28,153 nucleotides of DNA, taken from CAYRVX01 sp964642165 (GTDB taxonomy: Bacteria; Planctomycetota; Phycisphaerae; SM23-33). The stretch's first letter is position 1. Each line of letters starts with the position of its first letter. A program made the position numbers and the translations under genes. Below are positions 13,933-23,500 of the stretch, piece by piece. Location: the NCBI GenBank assembly GCA_964642165.1, contig CAZXOC010000070.1, positions 1-28,153 on the forward strand, written 5' to 3'. A model generated the notes under the pieces. The model did no database searches, was not told the origin of the DNA, and saw only the letters and a program-made list of their open reading frames with translations.

Positions 13933-16383
13933 TCAGCGGCGCTTCCCGCGCGGGGGTTTCTTCTTCTGCCGCCCCCGCATGGCCGCGTAGACGCACTTGG
14001 CCAGGGTCCGGCTGCCGGGGCGGAAGCCGTGCTGCTGGAGGGTCGGGATCCGGGCGACCCGCTCGTAGTCGGCGGCCCGGAGCTGCCGGCAGCCGGTCAG
14101 GTCCAGCGTCTGGAGCCGCAGGGACTCGATGCCCGCCAGCGACGCCAGGGCGGTGCAGTCCGACAGGTCCAGCTCGACCAGCCTCGCCCCCGCCAGGGCC
14201 GACAGGTCGCCGGTCAGCTTGCTGCATCGCTGAAGGACGAGCGTGCGGAGCCCCGTGACCTTCACGCCGCTCAGCGACGTGAGGTTCGTGCAGCCGGTCA
14301 GGTCCAGGGACGTCAGTGGCAAGCGCCCCAGCGGCGTCAGGTCGTCGGGCAGCTGCGTGCAGCCGGCGAGGCTCAGTTCCGCGATGGGCAGGCGCTCGAT
14401 CCCGGCCAGCGACTCCAGGTTCGTGCAGCCGGCGAGGGTGAGGGTCTCCAGGGGCTGCTTCTCGAGGCCCTTGAGCGACGTGAGTCCCGAGCAGTTCGTC
14501 AGGTTCAGGCTGGTGAGCTGGGCGCGTTCGAGCACCGACAGGTCGCCGGCCAGGCCGCGGCAGCCGGCCAGCGAGAGCTTCTTCAGCGGCAGGCCCTCGA
14601 GGCCGGCGAGGCTCTCGAGCTGCCCGCAGCCGGCGAGGTTGAGCGAGCCGATGCCGTCCTGGCCCTTCAGCGCGTCGAGGCAGCGGATGGCGCGGCACTC
14701 CTCCAGCGAGAGGCGCGTGAGCTTCAGCCCCTCGACGCCCTCGAACGTCTCGACGCCGCACTGTGCCAGCGACAGGGAGGTGACCTTCGTGCCGGCCAGC
14801 ACGCGCAGGTCCCGCAGGCCGCCGAAGCCCACCAGGCGCAGCGACGTCAGCGGCATGTCTCGAACCATGGAAAGGCCCCGGATGGCGGGGTTCGGGCTCA
14901 GCGCCAGGCTCCGCAGGGGCATGCCCTTCAAGGCCTCGACGTTCTCCAGGCCGCTGCAGCCGGTGAGGTCCAGCGACGCCAGCGGCGCGTCCTCCAGGCC
15001 GTGAAGGCTCTTCAGGGCGGCGCACTCGCTCAGGGTCAGGTTCTGAAGCGGCATGCCGGCCAGGGCGGACAGGTCGCCTCGCAGGTCGGAGCACTCCGAG
15101 AGGTCCAGGCTCGTCAGGGGCAAGGCGGCCAGGAACTCCAGCGAGACCAGCCCCCGGGCGCCGCGCAGGTCGACGCGGTGGATCTCTCCGTCCGTGTCGG
15201 GGCGGAAGTGGACGCGGATCCGGGCCTTCGGGTTCGTCCGGGCGAAGTCCCGCTGGAGCAGCTCGACCTGGAGGTCGGTGGGCAGGCGGTTGCGGGCCCG
15301 CCCCCGGGCAAGCAGGTCCGACCGCAGCGCGCTGGTCGCCGGCCGGAAGGGGTAGCGGTTCCTGACGCCCGCCAAGGCCGCGTTGAGGTCCTGCAGGGCC
15401 AGCCGCGCCCGCGTCCACTCGATGCCGCCGGGGGCGAGCTTGCCCGCGGCGTGACGGCAGTACCTCGCGGCGCGATGCGCGCACAGCAGCTTGCCGTCCG
15501 GGGAGGCCCTGGCGGCCAGGCTGCGGTACCAGCTACCCAGCTCGACGCAGACGTTCGGGTCGAGCTGGTCCACGGGCCGGGCGACCAGCGGCAGGTACGT
15601 TCGGGTCGCCTCGTCCACGTCGGGGGTGAGCAGGGCGGCGGCCCGTTGGGGCAGGTCCAGCTCCGTCAAGTAGAGGCGGATGGCGGTCTGCCGCGACGCC
15701 CGGTCGTCCGGGCGGCCCTTCAGCCGAGCCTCGACGGCCCGGGCCAGCCCGGCGAAGCGGCTCCGCCCGGCGAGGTACTTCTGCATGGCCAGGACGTCGC
15801 GTCCGGTGGGGGAGCGGATGGCCCGGGCGACGGGGAAGGCCTTCCGCAGCAGGAGCAGGGCCTCGTCGTAGTCGCCCGCGCGGTGGGCCTTCTCGGCGCG
15901 GCGGATCAGCAGGATCAGGATGTGCTCGCCGGCCTCCACGCGGGCGAACCGGGTCGCGCGGGCATAGCGGCGCTGGGCGATCTGGAGGCGCTTTTCCCAG
16001 CAGGCCCGCTCCTTCTCGGGCAGCCTTTGGGCCAGCAGGCGCATGGCCGCGACGGCGTGGTCGTAGCCGGCCGGGGCCTTCGAGCCCAGCTCGTAGGCCT
16101 TCTCGCACAGCTCCGCCAGCACGTCGGGTCGTGCGTCGGCTTGGCGGGCGGCCTTCAGGACGCGCCCGGCGAGCGCCGCGTCGTCGGCCGCCGTCGCCGT
16201 GCGGGTGACCTTGCGGTACTCGGCGCCGAAGAGGCCGTCGAAGACCCCCGCCGCGTCCCGCGCCGGGGCCGACGCCGGCGCGGAGGCGGGCGCGGACGCC
16301 GGGGCCGCCCGAAGCGCCGCCGCGACGCACAGGACCATCGCCCCCGCCGCCGCGCCCATCGACCGCATGGGGGAGCCTTGCAT
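13933..16383 (-). CDS. Exported leucine-rich-repeat protein, Cys-containing repeats
   Basis: An 816-residue protein with a probable N-terminal signal (about 1-27, ending ALRAAP) and then an Ala/Ser/Pro tract of repeated PAS units. Residues about 45-390 are helix-rich and include one TPR-like stretch (AEKAHRAGDYDEALLLLRKAF). From about 400 to 780 there are roughly 17 leucine-rich repeats of 21-24 residues, with a consensus near PLTSLDLTGCTNLTSLAGLEG. Most repeats have a Cys at the turn position, as in Cys-containing or bacterial LRRs. The C-terminus is Lys/Arg-rich (KKKPPRGKRR). The ATG at 16383 has AAGGAAG seven bases upstream and directly precedes the signal; the ATG 14 codons earlier is unlikely. 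A protein-binding role is inferred. No enzyme domain was recognised. Confidence 0.88.
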   Translation of the reverse strand: MQGSPMRSMGAAAGAMVLCVAAALRAAPASAPASAPASAPARDAAGVFDGLFGAEYRKVTRTATAADDAALAGRVLKAARQADARPDVLAELCEKAYELGSKAPAGYDHAVAAMRLLAQRLPEKERACWEKRLQIAQRRYARATRFARVEAGEHILILLIRRAEKAHRAGDYDEALLLLRKAFPVARAIRSPTGRDVLAMQKYLAGRSRFAGLARAVEARLKGRPDDRASRQTAIRLYLTELDLPQRAAALLTPDVDEATRTYLPLVARPVDQLDPNVCVELGSWYRSLAARASPDGKLLCAHRAARYCRHAAGKLAPGGIEWTRARLALQDLNAALAGVRNRYPFRPATSALRSDLLARGRARNRLPTDLQVELLQRDFARTNPKARIRVHFRPDTDGEIHRVDLRGARGLVSLEFLAALPLTSLDLSECSDLRGDLSALAGMPLQNLTLSECAALKSLHGLEDAPLASLDLTGCSGLENVEALKGMPLRSLALSPNPAIRGLSMVRDMPLTSLRLVGFGGLRDLRVLAGTKVTSLSLAQCGVETFEGVEGLKLTRLSLEECRAIRCLDALKGQDGIGSLNLAGCGQLESLAGLEGLPLKKLSLAGCRGLAGDLSVLERAQLTSLNLTNCSGLTSLKGLEKQPLETLTLAGCTNLESLAGIERLPIAELSLAGCTQLPDDLTPLGRLPLTSLDLTGCTNLTSLSGVKVTGLRTLVLQRCSKLTGDLSALAGARLVELDLSDCTALASLAGIESLRLQTLDLTGCRQLRAADYERVARIPTLQQHGFRPGSRTLAKCVYAAMRGRQKKKPPRGKRR

Positions 16384-16493
16384 CAAGCCGCTTCCTTTCC
16401 ATGGGGCGCGCCGCCGCGGCGGCACGCCCGGTATTAAATGCCGCCTCGCGGCGGGCGGTTACCCCAATTCGGCCGTCAGCGGCCCCGGCGCGG

Positions 16494-16522
16494 TTGCGGG
16501 CCTGCGGCCGATCCACTACACT
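16494..16522 (+). promoter_or_regulatory. Predicted promoter of the sugar importer operon, leaderless geometry
   Basis: TTGCGG (16494-16499), a 17-base spacer and TACACT (16517-16522) end eight bases before the ATG at 16531. There is no Shine-Dalgarno sequence before the ATG, so translation probably starts on a leaderless mRNA. The -35 and spacing are nearly the same as those upstream of the uracil-DNA glycosylase gene. Confidence 0.5.
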
Positions 16523-16530
16523 GCCGCGCC

Positions 16531-18081
16531 ATGCCGGAGCCCCTTGCGAGACAGGAGCGGCCCTCGTCGGCCCGGGCATGGGCCATCGCCCGGGCGCTGC
16601 TGCTGGTGGGCCTCGTCGCGGCGGCGGGGTACTGGCTGTTCGCCGACACGGTGCGGAAGTACGCCCCGTCGGTGGGCCGGCGACCCCTGCGGGTGAGCTT
16701 CTGGGGGCCCTTCCAGGAATTCCGGATGTGGAAGACGATGCTCGCCAACTTCCGCCGCCGCCACCCCGACGTGCCCGTGAGGATGGAATACTTCCCCAGC
16801 CGCTACGAGCAGAAGATCGGCCAGCTCCTCGTCGCCGACGACGCGCCGGACGTGATCCTCTACCAGGACGAGCCGTTCCCGAACATCATCGAGCACGACC
16901 CCAACCGGGGCATCGAGCCGAAGTTCGCCAACCTCACGAGGCTCTCCCGGCGGCTCGGCGAGGGCGAGGCTTGCACCCGCGAGGCCTTGCTGAAGACCTT
17001 CTGGCGGACGTCGGTGGAGTACTTCGGCCGCTGGGAGGGCCCGGGCGAGGACCGCGCCTGGCAGCAGTATGCCCTGCCGGTCTGGGGCGGGTGCAACCTG
17101 TTCTACTACAACAAGGCGTGCTTCCGGCGGGCGGGGATTCGCCTCGCGACGCTGCCCGGGCCGGAGGGCTTGGTCCGCGACCCGAACGGCGGCTGGCTGC
17201 TGGACGACGAGCACTGGGACCTGCGCGAGTTCGTCGAGGTCTGCAAGCTGTTGACGCTCGACGAGGACGGCGACGGGCGCAAGGAGCAGTTCGGGCTGTC
17301 GCTGAACTCGTCGGTCTACTGGCTGCCGCTGCACTACGCCTGCGGGGCCGACATCCTCAACGCCGAGCGCACGAGGACGGTCTTCCTGGGCCCGGCGGTG
17401 GAGCGGTCGCTGCGGCTGTGGCAGGACCTGATGTACACGTACCGCGCGACGCCGCGCTCGGCGGAGCTGGGGCAGATGAACGAGGGCGTGGGCTTCTTCA
17501 CCGGGCGGGTGGCGATGTTCTGCTCCGGGCCGTGGGGCATGCCGTTCCTCAACGAGGCGCACCTGGACTACGACGTCCTGCACGTGCCCCGCAACCCCGA
17601 GACGCGCCGCCGCGCCACCCGGATCACCTGGGACTGCGTCGCCGTCGCCGCCGGCTCCACGAAGAAGGCCGAGGCCTGGCGGCTCGTCCGGCACCTGACC
17701 TCCATGGAGAGCATGCGGGTCGTCGCCGACGTCCAGCGGTCGATCCCCGCCCGCAAGGAGGCACGGGACTACTTCATCTCCGTCAACCCGAGGGTGACCG
17801 TCCGGAAGTTCGTCGAGACGGCCGGGTCCTACGCCCGAATGCAGCCCATCACCAAGCACTGGTCGATCATGACCCGGGCGTGGGGCGACGCCATGCGGGA
17901 GCTGCGCCGGGAGAACGCCGACGAGCGGCTGACGCCCGCCGAGGCGATCGGCATGTTCCACGCCGACGCGAGGCTCGGGAAGGTCCTGCCGCCGGCGGAT
18001 GCCGACCGGGCCGCTCGCTACCGCCGGCTCTATGACGAGCGGCGTACCCGGCGTGCGGCCCGGAAGGAGCCGGCCCCGTGA
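16531..18081 (+). CDS. Membrane-tethered ABC sugar-binding protein, family 1
   Basis: A 516-residue extracellular solute-binding protein of a carbohydrate ABC importer. The N-terminus has one hydrophobic segment (about 17-38) after a basic stretch and no lipobox, so the protein is probably tethered by an uncleaved helix. The binding domain starts at RVSFWGPFQEF. Typical family-1 features include YFPSRYEQKIGQLL, DAPDVILYQDEPF, the WGGCNLFYYNKACFRRAGI segment and GVGFFTGRVAMFCSGPWGM. A DEDGDGRKEQFGL loop (Asp244, Asp246, Asp248) looks like a calcium-binding loop, which recurs in similar planctomycete proteins. The ATG at 16531 lies next to a -10 box. The stop overlaps the next gene's GTG by four bases, so translation is probably coupled. 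The ligand is likely an oligosaccharide. Confidence 0.92.
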   Translation: MPEPLARQERPSSARAWAIARALLLVGLVAAAGYWLFADTVRKYAPSVGRRPLRVSFWGPFQEFRMWKTMLANFRRRHPDVPVRMEYFPSRYEQKIGQLLVADDAPDVILYQDEPFPNIIEHDPNRGIEPKFANLTRLSRRLGEGEACTREALLKTFWRTSVEYFGRWEGPGEDRAWQQYALPVWGGCNLFYYNKACFRRAGIRLATLPGPEGLVRDPNGGWLLDDEHWDLREFVEVCKLLTLDEDGDGRKEQFGLSLNSSVYWLPLHYACGADILNAERTRTVFLGPAVERSLRLWQDLMYTYRATPRSAELGQMNEGVGFFTGRVAMFCSGPWGMPFLNEAHLDYDVLHVPRNPETRRRATRITWDCVAVAAGSTKKAEAWRLVRHLTSMESMRVVADVQRSIPARKEARDYFISVNPRVTVRKFVETAGSYARMQPITKHWSIMTRAWGDAMRELRRENADERLTPAEAIGMFHADARLGKVLPPADADRAARYRRLYDERRTRRAARKEPAP

Positions 18082-19133
18082 GCCCTCGCCGGGACGAGCC
18101 GCGACCGCGCCGCCGGACCCGGAGCCGCCTGCGCGTCTCGCAGAACCGCGTGGGCTACCTGTTCGCCTCGCCGTGGCTGATCGGCCTGGTGGGGCTGACG
18201 CTGCTGCCGATGATCGCCTCGCTGCTGCTGAGCTTCTGCCGGTGGAAGGGGCTGGACCTCGGGGAGATCGAGTGGGTCGGCCCGGCGCACTACCGCGAGG
18301 CGCTGCGGGGCATTCGCACGGGGGTGGTGCGCGACGTCGAGCAGCTCGCCCGCCACGAGACGCCCGCCTCGTTCGACGCCCCCGGCGACCCGGACGTCTA
18401 CATCTCGCTGAAGAACACGATCTACTACACGTTCCTGGCCGTGCCGATCGGGCTGGGCGTCTCGCTGATGCTCGCGGTGCTGCTGAACCAGAAGCTCAAG
18501 GGGATCGGGCTGTTCCGGACGATCTTCTACATGCCGCACGTCATCGGGGGCGTCGCGACGATCATGATGTGGATGTGGGTCTTCAACCCCGACTTCGGGC
18601 TGCTGAACAGCCTGCTTCGCGGCGCGGCGCAGCCGCTGGTCTGGGCGGGCTGGCTGGCGGCGAACTGGCAGCCGCCCGGGTGGCTCTACAGCGAGGAGTG
18701 GTCCAAGCCCGCCCTGGTGATCATGAGCGTCTGGGGCGCCGGCGGGGCGATGCTGATCTTCCTGGCGGCCCTTCAGAACGTTCCGGAGCAGCTCTACGAG
18801 GCCGCCCGCATCGACGGCGCGGGGCGGATCGCCCAGTTCCGCCACGTCACCCTGCCCCAGATCTCCCCGGCGATCTTCTTCAACCTCGTCATGGGCATCA
18901 TCGGGACGTTCCAGGTCTTCAACAGCGCCTACATCATCACCGGCGGCACCGGCGGGGAGGGCAAGAGCCTGCTGTTCTACGTGCTGTACCTCTACACCAA
19001 GGCCTTCGTGGACTTCGAGATGGGCTACGCCTCGGCCCTGGCGTGGGTCCTCTTCGTCATCATCCTGATCTTCACGATGCTCGTCGTGCGGTCCAGCGCC
19101 CTGTGGGTCTACTACGAGGGGGAGCGGCCATGA
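18078..19133 (+). CDS. Sugar ABC transporter permease, UgpA/MalF type
   Basis: A 351-residue inner-membrane permease with about six transmembrane helices, starting near YLFASPWLIGLVGLTLLPM. The EAA loop that contacts the ATPase is EAARIDGAGRIAQFRHVTLP (about 245-264). Between helix 1 and helix 2 there is an insertion of roughly 60 residues with a hydrophilic sequence (RTGVVRDVEQLARHE), longer than usual for this family and facing the outside. The GTG start is set by AAGGAG eight bases upstream and overlaps the stop of the binding protein gene (GTGA). The second permease gene overlaps its stop in turn. Confidence 0.94.
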   Translation: MSPRRDEPRPRRRTRSRLRVSQNRVGYLFASPWLIGLVGLTLLPMIASLLLSFCRWKGLDLGEIEWVGPAHYREALRGIRTGVVRDVEQLARHETPASFDAPGDPDVYISLKNTIYYTFLAVPIGLGVSLMLAVLLNQKLKGIGLFRTIFYMPHVIGGVATIMMWMWVFNPDFGLLNSLLRGAAQPLVWAGWLAANWQPPGWLYSEEWSKPALVIMSVWGAGGAMLIFLAALQNVPEQLYEAARIDGAGRIAQFRHVTLPQISPAIFFNLVMGIIGTFQVFNSAYIITGGTGGEGKSLLFYVLYLYTKAFVDFEMGYASALAWVLFVIILIFTMLVVRSSALWVYYEGERP

Positions 19134-20008
19134 CGAGAAGCCGACCAGTCTTCCCGCCCGTCGCGGCCCGCCCGCCCCGGCGGCGCCGCCGGCTCGGCCA
19201 GGCCGTCGCGTACGCCGTCCTGGCCGCCCTGGGCGTCTCGTTCCTCTTCCCGATCCTCTGGTCGATGACGGCCTCGGTCAAGCCGTTGGAGGAGGTCTAC
19301 CGGTTCCCGCCGGAGATCTGGGTCTCCCAGGCGAGGTGGAGCAACTACCCCGAGGCCCTCAGCAAGCTGCCGTTCTTCGCCTTCCTGGGCAACACGCTGG
19401 TGATCGTGGTGGCGGCCTGCTTCGGGCAGGTGCTCAGCAGCTCGCTGGTGGGCTACGCCTTTGCCCGTCTGCGGTTCCGCGGGCGGGGGATCTGGTTCGT
19501 GGTCCTGCTGGCCACGATGATGCTCCCCGGGCAGATCCTCCTGATCCCGCACTTCCTGCTCTACAAGCACCTGGGGTGGGTCAACACGTACAAGCCGCTG
19601 ATCGTCCCGCACTGGCTCGGCGGGGGAGCGTTCTTCATCTTCCTGTTCCGCCAGTTCTTCAAGGGCATCCCGCGGGAGCTGGAGGAGGCCGCCCGCATCG
19701 ACGGGGCCGGCGACCTGGCCATCTACTGGCGGATCTTCCTGCCGAACGCCAAGCCGGTCCTGGCCACCGTCGCCGTCATGAGCTTCATCGCGCACTGGAA
19801 GGAGTTCATGGGCCCGCTGATCTACCTGTCGGACTTCGAGCGGTACCCCATCAGCCTCGGGCTGCACATGTACAACTCCCTCGAGGGCGCGTGGGTGAAC
19901 CTCCTGATGGCCGCCTCGATCGTGGCGCTCGGCCCGCTCGTGGTGATTTTCTTTTTTGCCCAGCGATACTTCGTCAAGGGGATGCTGCTGACGGGGACGA
20001 AGGGCTGA
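19130..20008 (+). CDS. Sugar ABC transporter permease, UgpE/MalG type
   Basis: A 292-residue inner-membrane permease, partner of the preceding one. The N-terminus is Arg-rich (RPPRRRRRLGQ) and is followed by six hydrophobic helices. TASVKPLEEVYRFPP after helix 1 and the EAA loop EEAARIDGAGDLAIYWRIFL (about 187-206) are typical of the MalG class. The ATG overlaps the stop of the first permease gene (ATGA), and GGGGGAG lies just upstream. No ATPase gene follows, so the importer must use one encoded elsewhere, as is common for MsiK/UgpC-type shared ATPases. Confidence 0.94.
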   Translation: MTRSRPVFPPVAARPPRRRRRLGQAVAYAVLAALGVSFLFPILWSMTASVKPLEEVYRFPPEIWVSQARWSNYPEALSKLPFFAFLGNTLVIVVAACFGQVLSSSLVGYAFARLRFRGRGIWFVVLLATMMLPGQILLIPHFLLYKHLGWVNTYKPLIVPHWLGGGAFFIFLFRQFFKGIPRELEEAARIDGAGDLAIYWRIFLPNAKPVLATVAVMSFIAHWKEFMGPLIYLSDFERYPISLGLHMYNSLEGAWVNLLMAASIVALGPLVVIFFFAQRYFVKGMLLTGTKG

Positions 20009-20086
20009 GGCCCCCCGGGCCCGGCGACGCCCCGGCGCCCGCCGAAAGCCCATGCCGGAGCAGGGATTCCGCCGCGGGAGGCCCCG

Positions 20087-20110
20087 CGCCGCCGCCGGGG
20101 GCGGCGTCTT
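20087..20110 (+). terminator. Weak terminator-like hairpin after the ABC operon
   Basis: CGCCGCC (20087-20093) and GGCGGCG (20100-20106) form a 7-bp stem with a six-base loop, followed by TCTT. The T tract is short, so the call is tentative. Confidence 0.35.
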
Positions 20111-20164
20111 CCGCCCGCGGGCCGGCCGAACGGACACAATTTTGCGAAAGGTCGGAAAGCTCTC

Positions 20165-20192
20165 TTGATTTCTGGCGGTCCTGTGGTAAGAT
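20165..20192 (+). promoter_or_regulatory. Predicted promoter of the giant gene
   Basis: TTGATT (20165-20170), a 16-base spacer and TAAGAT (20187-20192). Initiation near 20199 would give a leader of about 350 bases before the ATG at 20549. Confidence 0.5.
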
Positions 20193-20436
20193 ACGGCCGT
20201 ACGCCTTGAGCAGAGGAGCAGTTTGTACCGCCAGGAGGCTGCGAAGCAGCAGATCAATTCGTCGGATATGATGACGGCTTGCCCCTCGGGGCACACATTC
20301 ACAACGTCTTGCAATTTCAATAGTTTCACCTGATCGGACGAGAGGATTGCCGCCCTTGCCCTCGCGAGGGCGGCGAGAGAAGAGGATGAGACTGTAGCCG
20401 GGAATCCTATTGCCGGCGTCATCGTAGTGGAACGTG

Positions 20437-20478
20437 CGCACACCGCCCGCGCGCCTCGGGCGCGGGGGAGGGTGTGTG
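20437..20478 (+). promoter_or_regulatory. Long hairpin in the leader of the giant gene
   Basis: CCCGCGC (20446-20452) pairs with GCGCGGG (20460-20466), and outside it CACACC (20439-20444) pairs with GGTGTG (20471-20476), extended by one more G-U and one C-G pair. A four-base bulge separates the two stems on the 3' side. No T run follows. It ends 70 bases before the start codon. Confidence 0.55.
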
Positions 20479-20548
20479 TGCTGTCATGTGAATGCGATCT
20501 GAACCGGACAACCGACGTCACTTCATCCTGATCGAAAGGGAGAGAAGC

Positions 20549-23500
20549 ATGTCTCGGAAGGCCTGTCTTGTTGCCGTCATGGCGTGCGTGGGTCTGTTGG
20601 GCCTGGCTTCCGCTCAGGGCCAGACGGACATCTCCTGGGACGGCTCGATGGACTCCAACTGGTTCCTCGACCAGAACTGGAGCCCCGTCGGCGTCCCGGG
20701 CGTCGATGCCAACGCCATCTTCGCCGACCAGGACAACCGTACGGTGGACCTGCAAGGCCAGGACGGCACCGCCCTGTGGGTGAACCTGATGTTCGGCGCG
20801 AACAACTACACCATCCAGAATGGTGGGTTGCTGTTGTCCGGCGGCGGCGGGATCATCTCCCGGGCCGGCACGGGCGCCGGCAACACGATCTCCGCGTCGG
20901 TCTCGGGCACCAACCTGAACATCAACGTCGACAGCGGCTTGCTGGAGCTCTCCGGCAACAACGCGGGCATGGATGCCGGCAGCGTCGCCACCATCGACGC
21001 CACCGGCGAGCTGTACCTGACCCACTACAACGCCGCCGGCAGTGCGCGCATCGATATGGGCGGCGGCACGCTGCGCCTCGCCGAGGTGATGGTCTCGGTG
21101 ATCCCGGACATCCAGAGCCTCGACGTCGGCGACGACGTCTCGCCCGGGACGGGGTGGTCCTACGAGCCCGGCACGGACCAGCACACCCTCATCGGCAACG
21201 GGCATGACATCTGGGACGACGCCGACGACTTCCGGTACGCCTACCTCCCCCTGTCGGGCGACATCGACGCCGTGGCGCATGTGGGCGCGATGACGGGGCC
21301 GGGCGACAACGGCTGGCGCAAGGCCGGCATCATGGTCCGCGAGACGACCGACGCCGGCAGCCGCCACGCCACGATGGTCCTGACGCCGGACGTCGCGCAC
21401 GGCGCGTCGCTGCAATCGCGCTCCGCGACCGACGGCGGCAGCGCGAACATCGATTCAAACATGGCCCCGACGCCGCCGGGATGGATCCGCCTCGTCCGCT
21501 CGGGCGACACGTTCACCGGCTACTGGTCGACGGACGGCGAAGACTGGACCGAGCAGGGCGCGGTGAGCATCGCCATGCCCACGGACGTGCTCATCGGCCT
21601 GGCCGTCACGTCGCACGAGGAGGAGGGCAAGCTGACCACGGTCGCCTTCGACAACGTCAGCTTCTTCCAGCCGACCCCCACCGGCGACTTCGGCAACAAC
21701 GTCGTGGCGCTGACGGCCACGAGCTCGATCATCGAGAACGAGGGCCCCATCGCCGCCCTGCTGGGCACGCTGGACATGCAGCCCGACTCGACGCTGACGG
21801 CCTACGGCGACGTGGAGTTCGGTGCGATGACGATGGCGCCGGGGGCGAGCCTGGACGCCAACGACAAGTTCTCCGCCACGAGCCTGGGCCTCGACGGCGG
21901 CACGGCCACGGTGACCCTCCGCAACGGCACGTACACCGTCGGCCCGGTCAACGACGGCGGCACGCCCACCGTGCTGCTCAAGGACGGGATCGGCACGCTG
22001 GACCTGAACACCCTGGCCGGCACGGCCCTCGCTGCGGACTCCGACGTCCACATCGCCGCGGGCAAGGTCCGCGCGACCAAGGACGCGACGGCGAGCACCA
22101 TCGGCGACGCCCGCGTGGTCCTCGCCGGGGGCACGCTGGAGGTGGAGGGCTACGGGCTGACCCCCGTCAACGGCTTTGCCGCCAGCCGCTTCGCCGGCAA
22201 CAAGGACCTCAGCATCGTGGAAATCGAGGGCACGTACAGCGACCCGAGGGACACGACGACGTTCACCGGCTCCGGCGGGCTGCTGGCCGAGTCGCCCGGC
22301 GAGCGGACCGAGTATGACGGGCCGCTCATCTTCGGGAACTGGGACGTCGGCAACGGCGTCGGGTGGAACGTGCCCTTCCCCACCAACGGCGGCGGCGATA
22401 ACTTCCAGACGCTCTTCACCGGACAGTTCAACACGGGCGACAACGGCGGGACGTGGACGTTCCGTGCCCGGATCGATGACGACGGCGGGTTCTGGATCGA
22501 CCTCGACCACAACGGCGTGTTCGAGCTCAGTGACCGGATCGTCGTAAGCCACTGGAACGATGGGGGCAACACCAACACGGTCGACCTCGAGCCCGACACG
22601 ACCTACAACGTGGCCTTCACCACGCGCGAGGGCGGCGGCGGCGACCAGGCCTACTTCGTCTACATGAGGCCCGGCGAAACGGCGGAGAGCTGGATCGACT
22701 CGTCCAACGCGACCCAGGACGGGTGGTGGACGCACTATATCGCGGCGGGTTATCCGGACTACGGCAACGACGTGCTCGCCCTGGCCGGCACGAGCTCGGC
22801 CATCGAGGTCGTCGCCGACGGCGCCGCCGACTTCGGCCAGCTGACCGTCGGGGACGGCGCGGCCGTGGCCCTCAAGGGCAGCGTGACCTTCACCAACACC
22901 GTCATCCAGGGCTCCACCGCCACGCTATCCACGCTGGTCGGAGTCAGCTCGCTGGGCAAGATCGAGAAGCAGTCGGGCGACCTGACCATCACGGCGGCGG
23001 GGACCGACGGCACGCTGGCCCTGACCAACACCTACTTCGGCAGCAACCTCGACAGCGACACGACCCTCCTCATCCAGGGCGGCACGGTGTCCGGCAGGAT
23101 CGAGGGCGGGCGCAGCTCCCTCGGCGAGGCCGCCATCGAGTTGGACGGTGGGACGCTGGACCTCGGCGCGGTCGCCACGGAGATCGACCCCACCTTCCAG
23201 TACTACCGCTTCACCCCGACCCTCTTGCGCGGCCGCGGGACGGAGAACTCGGTGCAGCTCTCGGAAATGCAGGTGCTGCTGGACACCCTCCAGGTCACCG
23301 GCGCGACGGCCACCAACCCGGGCGGGAACAACCCGGCCGGCGAGCCGCCGAGCAACGCCGTCGACGGCGACACCGGGACCAAGTGGCTGGACCTCAACAA
23401 GGGCGCGATCGTCCTGGACTTCGGGGCGGCGACGACCATCGACCAGTACCAGTGGGCCACCGCCAACGACACGCCCGATCGCGACCCGATCCGCTGGAAG

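Larger units (their letters stand above)
20009..20548. other. 540-bp gap before the giant gene, structured leader and no annotated gene
   Basis: The first 150 bases are very GC-rich and hold a terminator-like hairpin. From about 20140 the base composition falls and a promoter-like pair occurs at 20165-20192. The roughly 350 bases between it and the ATG at 20549 contain several hairpins (20239-20249, 20280-20293, 20349-20374, 20437-20478) and one possible 36-codon open frame (20223-20333). I could not match it to a known riboswitch. Confidence 0.55.

Noticed and set aside
13923..13934. 12-bp palindrome GACGGCGCCGTC between the convergent VOC and LRR genes as a bidirectional terminator
   Set aside because: It overlaps the LRR stop codon and has no loop and no T tract on either side.
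14040..15180. Regularly spaced DNA repeats considered as a CRISPR array
   Set aside because: The periodicity is 63-69 bp with diverged units and encodes leucine-rich repeats in frame. There are no identical repeats or unique spacers.
11674..16437. Very long open frame on the plus strand, antisense to the sulfatase and LRR genes
   Set aside because: It is the mirror of minus-strand genes with high third-position G+C. Its translation has no domain, and the minus-strand genes carry clear catalytic and repeat motifs.
16440..16452. GCCGC-CTC-GCGGC hairpin between the LRR and sugar-binding genes as an operator
   Set aside because: Such short palindromes are expected by chance at this G+C, and no second copy was seen nearby.
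19974..20441. Minus-strand frame containing FHYDDAGNRI, reminiscent of an RHS repeat
   Set aside because: Only a single short motif matches, with no repeated YD units, and the rest is Arg/Gly/Pro-rich. It probably arises by chance in the leader region.
20239..20478. Known riboswitch classes such as c-di-GMP-I in the giant gene leader
   Set aside because: The conserved core sequences I know for these classes are absent. Only generic hairpins can be supported.
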